Shown: positions 1 through 6,490, counted from the stretch's first letter. The stretch is DNA of 8,734 nt from an uncultured Eubacteriales bacterium (GCA_905193725.1 CAJJPW010000080.1:1-8734), one strand, 5' to 3'. Translations and numbers: made by a program. The notes: a model not told the origin generated them from the sequence alone.

Positions 1-132
1 AAAGCCGGTGCTGTGGCAGTAGGAGCAGGTAGCCACCTAACTGCTGGCGCAAAAACGGGGGATTATGAATCCATCACTGAAATTGGCAAAAAGATGGTTG
101 CAGCGGTAAAGGCGGCAAGAGAGGGCAAATAA
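1..132 (+). CDS. eda: KDPG/KHG aldolase, C-terminal end (partial)
   Basis: This is the last 43 codons of a gene that begins left of the window, read in frame 1 and ending at TAA 130-132. The peptide starts KAGAVAVGAGSHLTAG and continues AKTGDYESITE before a basic helix. The GAVAVGxGxxL phosphate-binding strand-loop followed by TGDYxxIT and a final helix is typical of bifunctional 2-keto-3-deoxy-6-phosphogluconate / 2-keto-4-hydroxyglutarate aldolase, a class I TIM-barrel aldolase. That enzyme splits KDPG into pyruvate and glyceraldehyde-3-phosphate in the cytoplasm, in sugar-acid breakdown. The Schiff-base lysine lies upstream, outside the window, so catalytic competence cannot be checked. 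A hairpin terminator follows 26 bases after the stop, so this gene ends its transcription unit. The family call is fairly sure. Which sugar-acid pathway it serves is unknown without the upstream genes. Confidence 0.82.
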   Translation, partial: KAGAVAVGAGSHLTAGAKTGDYESITEIGKKMVAAVKAAREGK

Positions 133-158
133 AGTGTTCCCATAATGGAATTGACCAT

Positions 159-199
159 AAAGAGCCTGGCAGAATCTTTTCTCCAGGCTCTTTTCTCTT
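159..199 (+). terminator. Intrinsic terminator after the aldolase gene
   Basis: An 11-bp stem pairs 159-169 with 183-193 (AAAGAGCCTGG with CCAGGCTCTTT). The apical part can extend by four more pairs (171-174 with 179-182). The descending arm runs into TTTT and a T/C-rich tail. It sits just after the aldolase stop and before the next promoter, so it separates the two units. Confidence 0.85.
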
Positions 200-246
200 A
201 ACACCGAAAAGACAAAAAATGTGGACTGCTATCTCACAGGATTTTA

Positions 247-255
247 TGGTATAAT
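247..255 (+). promoter_or_regulatory. Extended -10 promoter for the membrane-protein gene
   Basis: TG at 247-248, one base, then a perfect TATAAT at 250-255 forms an extended -10 element. No good -35 box is seen at 16-18 bases upstream, which extended -10 promoters can tolerate. Transcription would start near 262, giving a leader of only about 20 bases before the ATG at 283. Confidence 0.7.
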
Positions 256-282
256 AGAAAAAAGCCCCTGAGCGGTGAAAAT

Positions 283-891
283 ATGAAAAGCGAATTCGGT
301 GTATTAGCATCTCATAGACAAATAGCAGAGTGGAGAATGATTCAAATCCTGTTTTTGGTGTTGCCCATTTATTTAGGGGATTTTGCCCAAGTAGAACCTC
401 TCACCCAATCCAACTTCTCTAGCATTGGCAACAGGCAGGAATATCGAACATCGTTTATCCTATGGGCGATTTTAAACAGCGTTTTTTTGACGATTTATAT
501 CCAGCATTTGTTGGAACAGGTATCAAAAAGGTTAGTTTTGGCGCGGACGCTGCTGGACATATCGTGTATTGCCTTATTAATTACTGTATTGCTGCCGTTT
601 TTGCCGGAGAGCCTTCCGCTACTTTCCAGCATGCACAGTATTTTTGCAAAAATAACCCCCATTTTTTTGTGGGGCGGGATGTTTTTATTGGTATGGCAAC
701 TATCCCGGTGGGTGAACATGAGCCTGCAAAGATATCTGGCGTATTTGATAATGCTAGGCGTTGCTGCGGTGTTTTTGATTTGTGAATTTGGCATTGGCAC
801 CAGTCTAGTGGAGGTATTTGCCTGCATGGCGCTGGAGATCTTCCTCTATTCCCTTCACAATGAGATGATAAAGATGAGATTGAGTTTGTGA
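283..891 (+). CDS. Polytopic membrane protein of unknown function
   Basis: This gene encodes a 202-residue hydrophobic protein that I do not recognise. Hydrophobic stretches suggest about six membrane segments: a weaker one near residues 20-38, then about 57-75, 88-108, 122-140, 151-170 and 174-191. Basic loops (SKR at 81-83, R150) and a basic C-terminal tail suggest which ends face the cytoplasm. No signal-peptide cleavage site, catalytic motif or transporter signature is visible. The ATG at 283 has a modest GGTG ribosome site five bases upstream and sits just after an extended -10 promoter. An in-frame ATG at 337 is the alternative, but its GGAGA site abuts the codon too closely. The gene ends 100 bases before the RelA/SpoT-domain gene, which has its own promoter, and no terminator lies between them. 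Readthrough is therefore possible. A functional link to that neighbour is only a guess. Confidence 0.75.
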   Translation: MKSEFGVLASHRQIAEWRMIQILFLVLPIYLGDFAQVEPLTQSNFSSIGNRQEYRTSFILWAILNSVFLTIYIQHLLEQVSKRLVLARTLLDISCIALLITVLLPFLPESLPLLSSMHSIFAKITPIFLWGGMFLLVWQLSRWVNMSLQRYLAYLIMLGVAAVFLICEFGIGTSLVEVFACMALEIFLYSLHNEMIKMRLSL

Positions 892-930
892 GGACATTAT
901 AAATATTATGTGAATTTGTGCCGGGAGAAC

Positions 931-958
931 TTGTAAAATCCCATACGGCCGTTATAAT
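931..958 (+). promoter_or_regulatory. Sigma-A type promoter for the RelA/SpoT-domain gene
   Basis: TTGTAA at 931-936 (4 of 6 to the -35 consensus), a 16-base spacer and a perfect TATAAT at 953-958. Transcription would start near 965, about 27 bases before the ATG at 992. This gives the gene its own promoter, independent of the membrane-protein gene. Confidence 0.65.
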
Positions 959-991
959 AAGATTGTAATTGTAGAAAAGTAGGAGAGTAGG

Positions 992-2356
992 ATGGAACTT
1001 CAAATTTTCAAGTTTATTGATGAAATCATCGAATATTATGAGGATCATAAGAGCATTTTTGTAGAGACGGCATATAAGCTGGAGCGGTTTTTTTTATACG
1101 AAGTTTCACCTAAGAGCAAATACACACTAAATGTGGGATATCGCATTAAGACATCTGAGAGCATTCGAGAAAAGCTCATTCGAAATAACTATTACCGCAA
1201 GTACAGTTCCAAAGAGGATCTGCTCGCCAATATTCAAGATATCATTGGAATTCGCATAGAGTGCAAATTTATCGATGACGAGGCATATGTGTTTAGTTTG
1301 TTAAAGTCCATGTGTAAGATGACAGACGATCATGTGTACTACTATAATGAAAAAGAACCAAAGATTCGCTTTAAGCTCAAGGATAAACAGCCTCAGAAAC
1401 AGAAAAATGGGTTTGATATCTACAAGATAGATGGTATTTACCTCCATGAAAATGCAAAGGTCAATTTTGAGTTGCAAATCAAATCCTTGGTCAACATGTT
1501 TTGGGGGGAGATCGAGCATAAGGTCATCTATAAGAACAATAACTACATGCTTATGGATGAGTTTGTGGGAGAGCTGATGACTTCCATCAAAAAGAACCTC
1601 AACATGATCGACAGCCAGCTGCATATTTTATACAATCGGTATAAGCGAGAGGATAATTCCCAGCTGAAAAATAGAAAGCAATCGGTAGAGGCCACTCTCT
1701 CCAAAATCATCTACGACTCCTTCGCCAACAAGATGAAGGAACAGATGGGCTTTACGGTGAACTTCAAACACAGCTGTGATAGCATTGTGAAGTACATCTT
1801 TAAGGTGAACAACGCAACGGATCTGGACGATTACGGGCGAATTTTGCTCAATATGTTCTACCTGATCAACAACATCTCCAAGCACAATATACAGTTCAAC
1901 ACGGAGATCGAATTTGAGCGGGAACTGATCTATGCAGACAAGTTTCTAAATAACGTGGCAGGGGCCTGTGGTGAGCTGATCAATGTGGACTTTCACTGGC
2001 ATCTGTTTTTCCTGATCCTATTCACCATAGAGCGGGGCAATAATGCAGATGATTTTGAGTCGTACATCCGCTACTATAAATCCCGCCTGATGGAGGGCTC
2101 GAACTTTAAGAAAATTGACGATGTGTTTTTGGAAAAAGCATATGATATCAAAATAGATCTGATCAACGAATTTTCTGAGATCTTTAAAAACAAGGCCAAA
2201 GTGGAGTTCTTATGGGAATCGGGCATTCAGTCGGTGTGTGCAGCACTGAAAAGCATTACGAGAAGCATCATTGCAGACAACAATAAAAAGCCGATTCAGT
2301 GGGAAAAAGACCGACAAAAGTACTTTAAACAGCTCCGACAGGCACTGGAGGATTAA
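992..2356 (+). CDS. RelA/SpoT-domain nucleotide pyrophosphokinase-like protein with long C-terminal extension
   Basis: This 454-residue protein carries a RelA/SpoT synthetase-type domain at about residues 45-185. RIKTSESIREK at 51-61 matches the basic substrate-binding R.K..SI..K motif. QDIIGIRIECKF at 82-93 supplies the metal-binding Asp (D83). FELQIKSL at 159-166 supplies the catalytic Glu (E160), followed by WGEIEHKVIYK at 171-181. Known relatives transfer pyrophosphate from ATP to GTP/GDP to make (p)ppGpp; some toxin relatives instead pyrophosphorylate the tRNA 3' end. The usual NGYxSxH segment reads NGFDIYK (139-145), so Phe replaces the guanine-stacking Tyr and the Ser/His are absent. 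There is no HD hydrolase domain ahead of it and no TGS or ACT domain after it. Residues 186-454 are probably helical and are unrecognised. AGGAGA at 981-986 lies five bases before the ATG. The fold is clear; the product, and whether it acts as alarmone synthase or toxin, is undecided. Confidence 0.88.
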   Translation: MELQIFKFIDEIIEYYEDHKSIFVETAYKLERFFLYEVSPKSKYTLNVGYRIKTSESIREKLIRNNYYRKYSSKEDLLANIQDIIGIRIECKFIDDEAYVFSLLKSMCKMTDDHVYYYNEKEPKIRFKLKDKQPQKQKNGFDIYKIDGIYLHENAKVNFELQIKSLVNMFWGEIEHKVIYKNNNYMLMDEFVGELMTSIKKNLNMIDSQLHILYNRYKREDNSQLKNRKQSVEATLSKIIYDSFANKMKEQMGFTVNFKHSCDSIVKYIFKVNNATDLDDYGRILLNMFYLINNISKHNIQFNTEIEFERELIYADKFLNNVAGACGELINVDFHWHLFFLILFTIERGNNADDFESYIRYYKSRLMEGSNFKKIDDVFLEKAYDIKIDLINEFSEIFKNKAKVEFLWESGIQSVCAALKSITRSIIADNNKKPIQWEKDRQKYFKQLRQALED

Positions 2357-2386
2357 AGTCGGCCCTACAGTTAAAAGTGAAAGAGC

Positions 2387-2429
2387 AAAACAGACAAGGA
2401 GAGCAATAGGCACGAACTGTCTGTTTTTT
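2387..2429 (+). terminator. Probable terminator after the RelA/SpoT-domain gene
   Basis: AAAACAGACA (2387-2396) pairs with TGTCTGTTTT (2418-2427) to form a 10-bp, AT-rich stem with a 21-base loop. The descending arm ends in six consecutive T's (2424-2429). The long loop and AT-rich stem make it weaker than the other terminators here, but its position 30 bases after the stop codon fits. Confidence 0.6.
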
Positions 2430-2529
2430 GTTTAGAAAAATTCCATAAATCGCCAAACTGATTTTATCTGTTTTGAGGAATACTAGATAACGGCAGCAAA
2501 AGATAGTAAAGAGAAGTGATTTATGAGAA

Positions 2530-2557
2530 ACGTTTTTTTTATGATTGGCATATCCTA
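2530..2557 (+). promoter_or_regulatory. Possible SigK/SigE-like promoter before ytxC
   Basis: CATATCCTA at 2549-2557 fits the CATAnnnTA -10 pattern of the Bacillus mother-cell sigma factor SigK, and loosely that of SigE. The AC at 2530-2531 is 17 bases upstream, where the minimal SigK -35 would lie. It is 37 bases before the ytxC start, and no convincing sigma-A promoter is visible between the preceding terminator and ytxC. The pattern is short and AT-rich, so it could be chance. Confidence 0.3.
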
Positions 2558-2594
2558 ATAAGAGAAACAGCAATGTTAAATGAGGGAGATAGAC

Positions 2595-3392
2595 ATGTTG
2601 GAGTTGGGTATCTGCATTGAAGACCGAGGGCTAAATTTGGAATCACTTTTTAATAATAGACTGACCGAAGACCAAAAACGCTCGATGCGTGTTTCGGCCA
2701 TCGATCCACGACACATCAACATAGACTGTGGGGAGGATGATGCAGTAGAAAAAACTGCAGAAATACTCACAGATATCATTATCGAAAACTTGCAGGTGCG
2801 GTATATCGTGAGAGAACTGCGCCAGAATTATTTTTTTATTCCGGAAAACGAGCAATGTGAAATTCTCATCGATACACTCAAACAGATTTGGTTTGCCAAA
2901 GAGGAAAGTCCCTTTTTTCACATGCGGGAGAATATTAAAAGCAGACTGATCCAATATATTGAACAGGACGCCAATGGCTTTTTAACGCTGGAGGGATTCA
3001 TTCGGTTTCGGATGAAAGACTATCTGGCGGGATGGATGGAGAGATTGGAGGAATGCCTGGATGACTATATCCTGGAAAAGGAAAAAGAGGAGTTTATCAA
3101 ATTACTGCGCTATTTTGTCAGCATGAAGGACCCGGGGATCGACCAGGTATTTTTACGGCGGGATTCCATTGGCGTACTTCGCCTGTATAATCGCTCCGGA
3201 TTAGAACTGCGGCTGGATATCTCTGGAGAGGAGATGAAAGCCTCTCACATTTCACAAAACGATCTAGTGCTCAGCCAGCTAGTCAATATCGCTCCAGAAC
3301 GCATCTACATTCAACAGCCCCAAGAGGTGGATCCAAAACTTCTGGAACTGATACAGAAGGTGTTCATTGGTCGAGTGTATGGGGAAGATTAA
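2595..3392 (+). CDS. ytxC: YtxC family protein (putative sporulation protein)
   Basis: This 265-residue protein belongs to the YtxC family, which has been called a putative sporulation protein; its biochemical role is not known. The best-recognised part is the C-terminal half. GFIRFRMKDY at residues 134-143 is followed by an acidic helix, and EFIKLLRYFV starting at 166 leads into KDPGIDQV. No membrane segment, signal peptide or enzyme motif is seen, so it is probably cytoplasmic. I start it at ATG 2595 because GAGGGAG (2582-2588 region) lies six bases before it. An in-frame ATG at 2580 would add MREID but overlaps that ribosome site and has none of its own. Gene order supports the call: ytxC sits directly upstream of thrS in B. 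subtilis too. No terminator follows before the thrS promoter, so ytxC transcripts probably run into the thrS T-box leader. Confidence 0.9.
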   Translation: MLELGICIEDRGLNLESLFNNRLTEDQKRSMRVSAIDPRHINIDCGEDDAVEKTAEILTDIIIENLQVRYIVRELRQNYFFIPENEQCEILIDTLKQIWFAKEESPFFHMRENIKSRLIQYIEQDANGFLTLEGFIRFRMKDYLAGWMERLEECLDDYILEKEKEEFIKLLRYFVSMKDPGIDQVFLRRDSIGVLRLYNRSGLELRLDISGEEMKASHISQNDLVLSQLVNIAPERIYIQQPQEVDPKLLELIQKVFIGRVYGED

Positions 3393-3409
3393 AATGAGAT
3401 GCAATTCCA

Positions 3410-3438
3410 TTGACAAATGCGGGCGAGAAGGGTATAAT
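3410..3438 (+). promoter_or_regulatory. Consensus sigma-A promoter for thrS
   Basis: A perfect TTGACA at 3410-3415, a 17-base spacer and a perfect TATAAT at 3433-3438. Transcription would start near 3444-3446, about 15 bases before the foot of T-box stem I. Such a strong promoter is expected where control is exerted downstream by attenuation. Confidence 0.92.
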
Positions 3439-3444
3439 GAATAG

Positions 3445-3672
3445 CAATCAAAGAGCATTACTTTGCGTATGGATTTTGGAAGCAGTAGCTTGGAACGGCC
3501 TCCAGAAAAGAGAGAAACCCGTTTGCTGAAAGGGTTTTATGGAGGGCAAAGTGAAGACCGCCAAAAGAGCAAGGCCGCCGATAGGCGTTAAAATAGGAGA
3601 GTTGGTTTTACTACAAGTAGGGTGGAACCGCGGGTTTTGATGTACTCGTCCCTTGAAGAAGGGGCGTTTTTT
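3445..3672 (+). promoter_or_regulatory. T-box riboswitch (tRNA-Thr sensing) in the thrS leader
   Basis: A complete T-box leader can be traced. Stem I has a base CTTTGC 3461-3466 with GCAAGG 3569-3574, a K-turn-like step, TTTTGG 3474-3479 with CCAAAA 3561-3566, then a specifier loop with AGTA (3484-3487) on the left. On the right, GAAG-ACC-GCC places the Thr codon ACC at 3557-3559. Above it, CCTCC/GGAGG (3499-3503 with 3541-3545), an AGAGAG segment (3509-3514 region) and the distal hairpin AAACCC/GGGTTT (3515-3520 with 3532-3537) complete stem I. A short stem III is CGCC-GATA-GGCG (3576-3587). The T-box sequence AGGGTGGAACCGCG is at 3619-3632. Its AGGG can pair with CCCT 3650-3653 as antiterminator, excluding the terminator. 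The UGGN is TGGA (3623-3626), predicting U as the discriminator base of the cognate tRNA-Thr. Uncharged tRNA-Thr should favour readthrough into thrS. Confidence 0.95.
3647..3672 (+). terminator. T-box attenuator (rho-independent terminator)
   Basis: CGTCCCTT (3647-3654) pairs with AAGGGGCG (3659-3666), including one G-U pair, around a four-base GAAG loop. Six T's follow at 3667-3672. The 5' arm contains the CCCT that the T-box sequence needs for the antiterminator, so the two structures are mutually exclusive. This is the default OFF state when tRNA-Thr is charged. Confidence 0.93.
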
Positions 3673-3795
3673 ATTGCAGTAAATTGCCCAATGTCTGTTG
3701 TGAGAAGACAAGATGATAAATGACACAGAGGGCAGCAGCCGTTTGGGGGAATAAAGAAATTTTATGACGCAAATGTGGAGAAAGGAGATCAAAAA
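3673..3795 (+). other. Untranslated segment between attenuator and thrS start
   Basis: About 120 bases separate the attenuator from the thrS start codon. The only structure I see is a small hairpin, TGTCT with AGACA, near 3691-3710. No open reading frame with a ribosome site and no second promoter was recognised. The strong thrS ribosome site AAAGGAGAT lies at its end (3781-3789). Confidence 0.5.
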
Positions 3796-5736
3796 ATGCA
3801 GATTACACTCAAAGATGGATCCAAGCGAGAGGTAAAGGAAGGGGCAACAGCACTGGAAATTGCCCAACAGATCAGCAGCAAATTGGCCAAAAAGGCGTTA
3901 TGTGCTAAAGTAAATGGCAAGGTGTGGGATTTGACAATGCCCATTTTAGAGGACAGCACCTTGGAGATTTTGACCTTTGAAGAGGAGGAGGGAAGGCTGG
4001 CGCTGCGCCACACCGCCTCTCACGTTCTAGCACAGGCGGCAAAGCGCATCTACGGCAAAGAGATCAAATTGGCTATAGGCCCTGCCATTGAAGACGGCTT
4101 TTACTACGACTTTGACATCGATCATCCGCTCACCGAGGTGGAGATGAATAAGATCGAAAAGGAAATGAAGAAGATCATCTCGGAAAATTTGCCGTTAGAG
4201 CGATTTGAACTGCCCAGAGAAGAGGCCATTGCCAAGATGAAAGAGATGGATGAGCCCTATAAAGTGGAACTCATTGAAGACCTGCCTGAGGATGCAGTGA
4301 TCTCCTTCTATCAGCAAGGAGAATTTGTAGACCTGTGTGCAGGCCCCCACGTGCCCTCTACAGGCAAAGTAAAGAATGTGAAGTTGCTCCAGACAGCAGG
4401 CGCCTACTGGCGGGGCAGTGAGAAAAACAAAATGCTCAAGAGAATTTATGGCACGGCTTTTGAAAGCCAAAATGAACTCAACGAGTATATCGAGATGAGA
4501 AAAGAGGCCGTCAAGCGGGATCACAACAAGCTGGGCAGAGAATTGCAGTTCTTCACCACCAACCCAGCCGTGGGCCAGGGGCTTCCGCTGATGATGCCTA
4601 AAGGAGCCAAGGTGCTGCAAATTCTTCAGCGGTTTGTAGAGGACGAAGAAGAAGCGAGAGGATATGTGTTTACCAAGACGCCCTACATGGCCAAGAGCGA
4701 TTTATACAAGATCTCCGGCCACTGGGATCACTATAAAGATGGGATGTTCATCTTAGGAGATGAGGAAAAGGACGAAGAAGTGTTGGCGCTGCGGCCTATG
4801 ACCTGCCCCTTCCAGTACATGATCTACAAAGCAGGGCACCACAGCTACCGGGATCTCCCCATCCGCTATAGCGAGACTTCTACCCTGTTCCGAAACGAGG
4901 CATCCGGTGAGATGCACGGGCTGATTCGGGTACGGCAGTTTACTCTGTCCGACGCCCACATCATCTGTACGCCCGAGCAATTGGAGCAGGAGTTCGACAG
5001 CGTGGTGGATCTCATTCACTACATGATGAAATGCTTGGGGATTGAAAAGGAAGTTACCTATCGGTTCTCCAAATGGGATCCTAACAACAAGGAGAAGTAC
5101 ATCGACGATCCAGAGGCTTGGGAGACTACACAAAAGGCCATGAAGCAGATTCTGGACCGAATCGGTCTAGATTATGTAGAGGCGGATGACGAGGCAGCAT
5201 TCTACGGCCCAAAACTGGATGTGCAGTTTAAGAACGTCTATGGCAAAGAGGATACGCTGTTTACCGTACAGATCGACTTTGCGCTGGCAGAGCGGTTTGA
5301 CATGGTTTATATCGACAAAGACAATCAGAAGAAGCGTCCGTACATTATCCACCGTTCTTCCATTGGCTGCTATGAGAGAACGCTGGCCATGCTGATCGAA
5401 AGATACGCCGGTGCGCTGCCCCTGTGGATTGCTCCAGAGCAGGTGCGGTTCCTAACCATAACTGACAGTGCAGCACAGTACGTAAAAGAGGTGAGCCAGG
5501 AGTTCAAAAAGTTGGGGCTTCGCCTTTCCATAGACGATCGGAACGAAAAACTGGGCTATAAACTGCGTGAGGCGAGAAACGAGAGAATCCCCTACATACT
5601 GGTAGCGGGAGATAAAGAAGCGCAGGACAGGACATTCGCCGTTCGTAGAAGAGGCGAGGGGGAGATTGGCAATATTGATGCAAGTGAGCTGGCTCAGATG
5701 ATCGCCAAAGAATCCGCCGAAAAAGTGATCTTTTAA
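3796..5736 (+). CDS. thrS: Threonyl-tRNA synthetase
   Basis: This class II aminoacyl-tRNA synthetase charges tRNA-Thr with threonine in the cytoplasm. It has 646 residues, close to the usual bacterial length. Residues 1-62 form the TGS domain. The editing domain, which removes mis-attached serine, follows with HTASH at 72-76 (H72, H76) and DLCAGPH at 179-185 (C181, H185), the full zinc-like editing set. The catalytic core has the Zn/threonine ligands C337 (MTCPFQ), H388 (SDAH) and H519 (IIHRSS), motif 2 from R366 (RNEASGEMHG) and motif 3 at 527-528 (ER in IGCYERTLAM). The anticodon-binding domain starts near residue 541 (LPLWIAPEQV). I start it at ATG 3796, six bases after AAAGGAGAT; the in-frame ATG 3775 would add seven residues and lacks its own ribosome site. 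Expression is controlled by the upstream T-box, and a terminator follows. All key residues are intact. Confidence 0.98.
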   Translation: MQITLKDGSKREVKEGATALEIAQQISSKLAKKALCAKVNGKVWDLTMPILEDSTLEILTFEEEEGRLALRHTASHVLAQAAKRIYGKEIKLAIGPAIEDGFYYDFDIDHPLTEVEMNKIEKEMKKIISENLPLERFELPREEAIAKMKEMDEPYKVELIEDLPEDAVISFYQQGEFVDLCAGPHVPSTGKVKNVKLLQTAGAYWRGSEKNKMLKRIYGTAFESQNELNEYIEMRKEAVKRDHNKLGRELQFFTTNPAVGQGLPLMMPKGAKVLQILQRFVEDEEEARGYVFTKTPYMAKSDLYKISGHWDHYKDGMFILGDEEKDEEVLALRPMTCPFQYMIYKAGHHSYRDLPIRYSETSTLFRNEASGEMHGLIRVRQFTLSDAHIICTPEQLEQEFDSVVDLIHYMMKCLGIEKEVTYRFSKWDPNNKEKYIDDPEAWETTQKAMKQILDRIGLDYVEADDEAAFYGPKLDVQFKNVYGKEDTLFTVQIDFALAERFDMVYIDKDNQKKRPYIIHRSSIGCYERTLAMLIERYAGALPLWIAPEQVRFLTITDSAAQYVKEVSQEFKKLGLRLSIDDRNEKLGYKLREARNERIPYILVAGDKEAQDRTFAVRRRGEGEIGNIDASELAQMIAKESAEKVIF

Positions 5737-5761
5737 GAGCATAAGAGATGCAAAATAATAG

Positions 5762-5795
5762 GTGCTCCGTTCCCAAAGGGGAGGGGGCACTTTTT
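5762..5795 (+). terminator. Terminator after thrS
   Basis: GTGCTCC (5762-5768) pairs with GGGGCAC (5784-5790) allowing one G-U pair. The inner TCCC (5771-5774) pairs with GGGA (5779-5782) around an AAAG loop. Five T's follow at 5791-5795. It lies 25 bases after the thrS stop and separates thrS from zapA. Confidence 0.88.
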
Positions 5796-5858
5796 CTATG
5801 TATTGTGAAAATATATCTGGTATTTATTTCGAAAAAACGCCTATTTTATAAATATATG

Positions 5859-5887
5859 TTGTGCTTTGTAGAAAATTAGTATATAAT
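5859..5887 (+). promoter_or_regulatory. Promoter for zapA
   Basis: TATAAT at 5882-5887 is perfect and lies in an AT-rich region. A weak -35, TTGTGC at 5859-5864 (3 of 6), stands at a 17-base spacing. The start of transcription would be near 5894, giving a leader of about 25 bases. Confidence 0.6.
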
Positions 5888-5919
5888 AAAATAAATATAG
5901 ATGAATTTTGGTGATTGCC

Positions 5920-6378
5920 TTGGAAAAAACGAGAACAGTCGTGACAATTGGTGGCAAGGATTACTCCTTTCTCTCTACAGAAGGGACGGATTATGTGTTT
6001 CGTGTGGCCAAAATTGTCAATGATCGAATCGACAGGATCAACAAAGAGTATGTAGGCCTTTCTACCATTACCATGAATATGATGGTGGCAATCAGCTTGG
6101 CAGAAGATATTTTGGCGACACAAGCTGCCTTGTACGACGTTAAGAGGGAACTCAAGACGATTACTTCTAGATTTCAGCAGGTGAAGGAGTTAAACGACTT
6201 ATTCACAAACCAGCGCAAAGAGCAGAAAAAGGACGACCAAGATCTCTACGCTATGATTGAAAAGTTGGAAAATAAGATCAACCAGCTGGAAGAGGAAAAA
6301 CAGGCGCTGGAAGCCGCCAATGAAAAACTGTCCTCTGGGGTAACCACATATAAGGTGTACTCCCAAAGCGGGAAATAG
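5920..6378 (+). CDS. zapA: Cell division protein ZapA
   Basis: ZapA binds FtsZ and promotes bundling of FtsZ filaments at the division site. The N-terminal globular part (about residues 1-65) shows the family pattern: VVTIGGKDYSFLSTE at 7-21, then DYVFRVAKIVNDRI and a helix ending SLAEDILATQ. Residues about 68-137 form a long, charged coiled coil (for example KLENKINQLEEEKQALE), consistent with the dimer/tetramer stalk of ZapA. At 152 residues it is longer than compact Bacillus ZapA but of a size I would expect in Clostridia. I choose the TTG at 5920 because GGTGAT (5910-5915), complementary to the 16S 3' end, precedes it at a suitable distance and the family usually starts just before the TIGG strand. 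TTG 5908 or GTG 5911 would overlap that ribosome site. It appears monocistronic, with its own promoter and a downstream terminator. Confidence 0.9.
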   Translation: MEKTRTVVTIGGKDYSFLSTEGTDYVFRVAKIVNDRIDRINKEYVGLSTITMNMMVAISLAEDILATQAALYDVKRELKTITSRFQQVKELNDLFTNQRKEQKKDDQDLYAMIEKLENKINQLEEEKQALEAANEKLSSGVTTYKVYSQSGK

Positions 6379-6490
6379 CGTCTAATCAACTAGCGGAATA
6401 TTAAAGTGTACCAAATGAGGGACGCTTGCTTAAAGTTCTCCCAGAAACGTCCAGCATAAAAAAGGCTCATTAAAGACGAAGATAAAATAG

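Noticed and set aside
462..785. Plus-strand frame of 107 codons inside the membrane-protein gene
   Set aside because: It lies wholly within 283-891 in another frame, has no ribosome site and its peptide shows no family resemblance. The enclosing frame has clear membrane periodicity.
581..1048. Minus-strand frame of 155 codons spanning the gap between the first two complete genes
   Set aside because: It overlaps both genes and the 931-958 promoter, has a low-complexity peptide and no recognisable domain.
2580..2594. ATG 2580 as the start of ytxC
   Set aside because: It overlaps the GAGGGAG ribosome site that serves ATG 2595 and has no site of its own.
3775..3795. ATG 3775 as the start of thrS
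   Set aside because: The strong AAAGGAGAT site lies inside this extension and is correctly spaced for ATG 3796, and ThrRS TGS domains normally begin with MQITL-like sequence.
4195..5133. Long minus-strand open frames opposite thrS
   Set aside because: They are antisense to an intact, highly conserved gene, show no recognisable domains and lack ribosome sites. They are codon-bias shadows.
6377..6426. Inverted repeat AGCGTC / GACGCT after zapA
   Set aside because: Only six bases per arm with 38 bases between and no T-run. A perfect terminator lies shortly downstream at 6491-6517.
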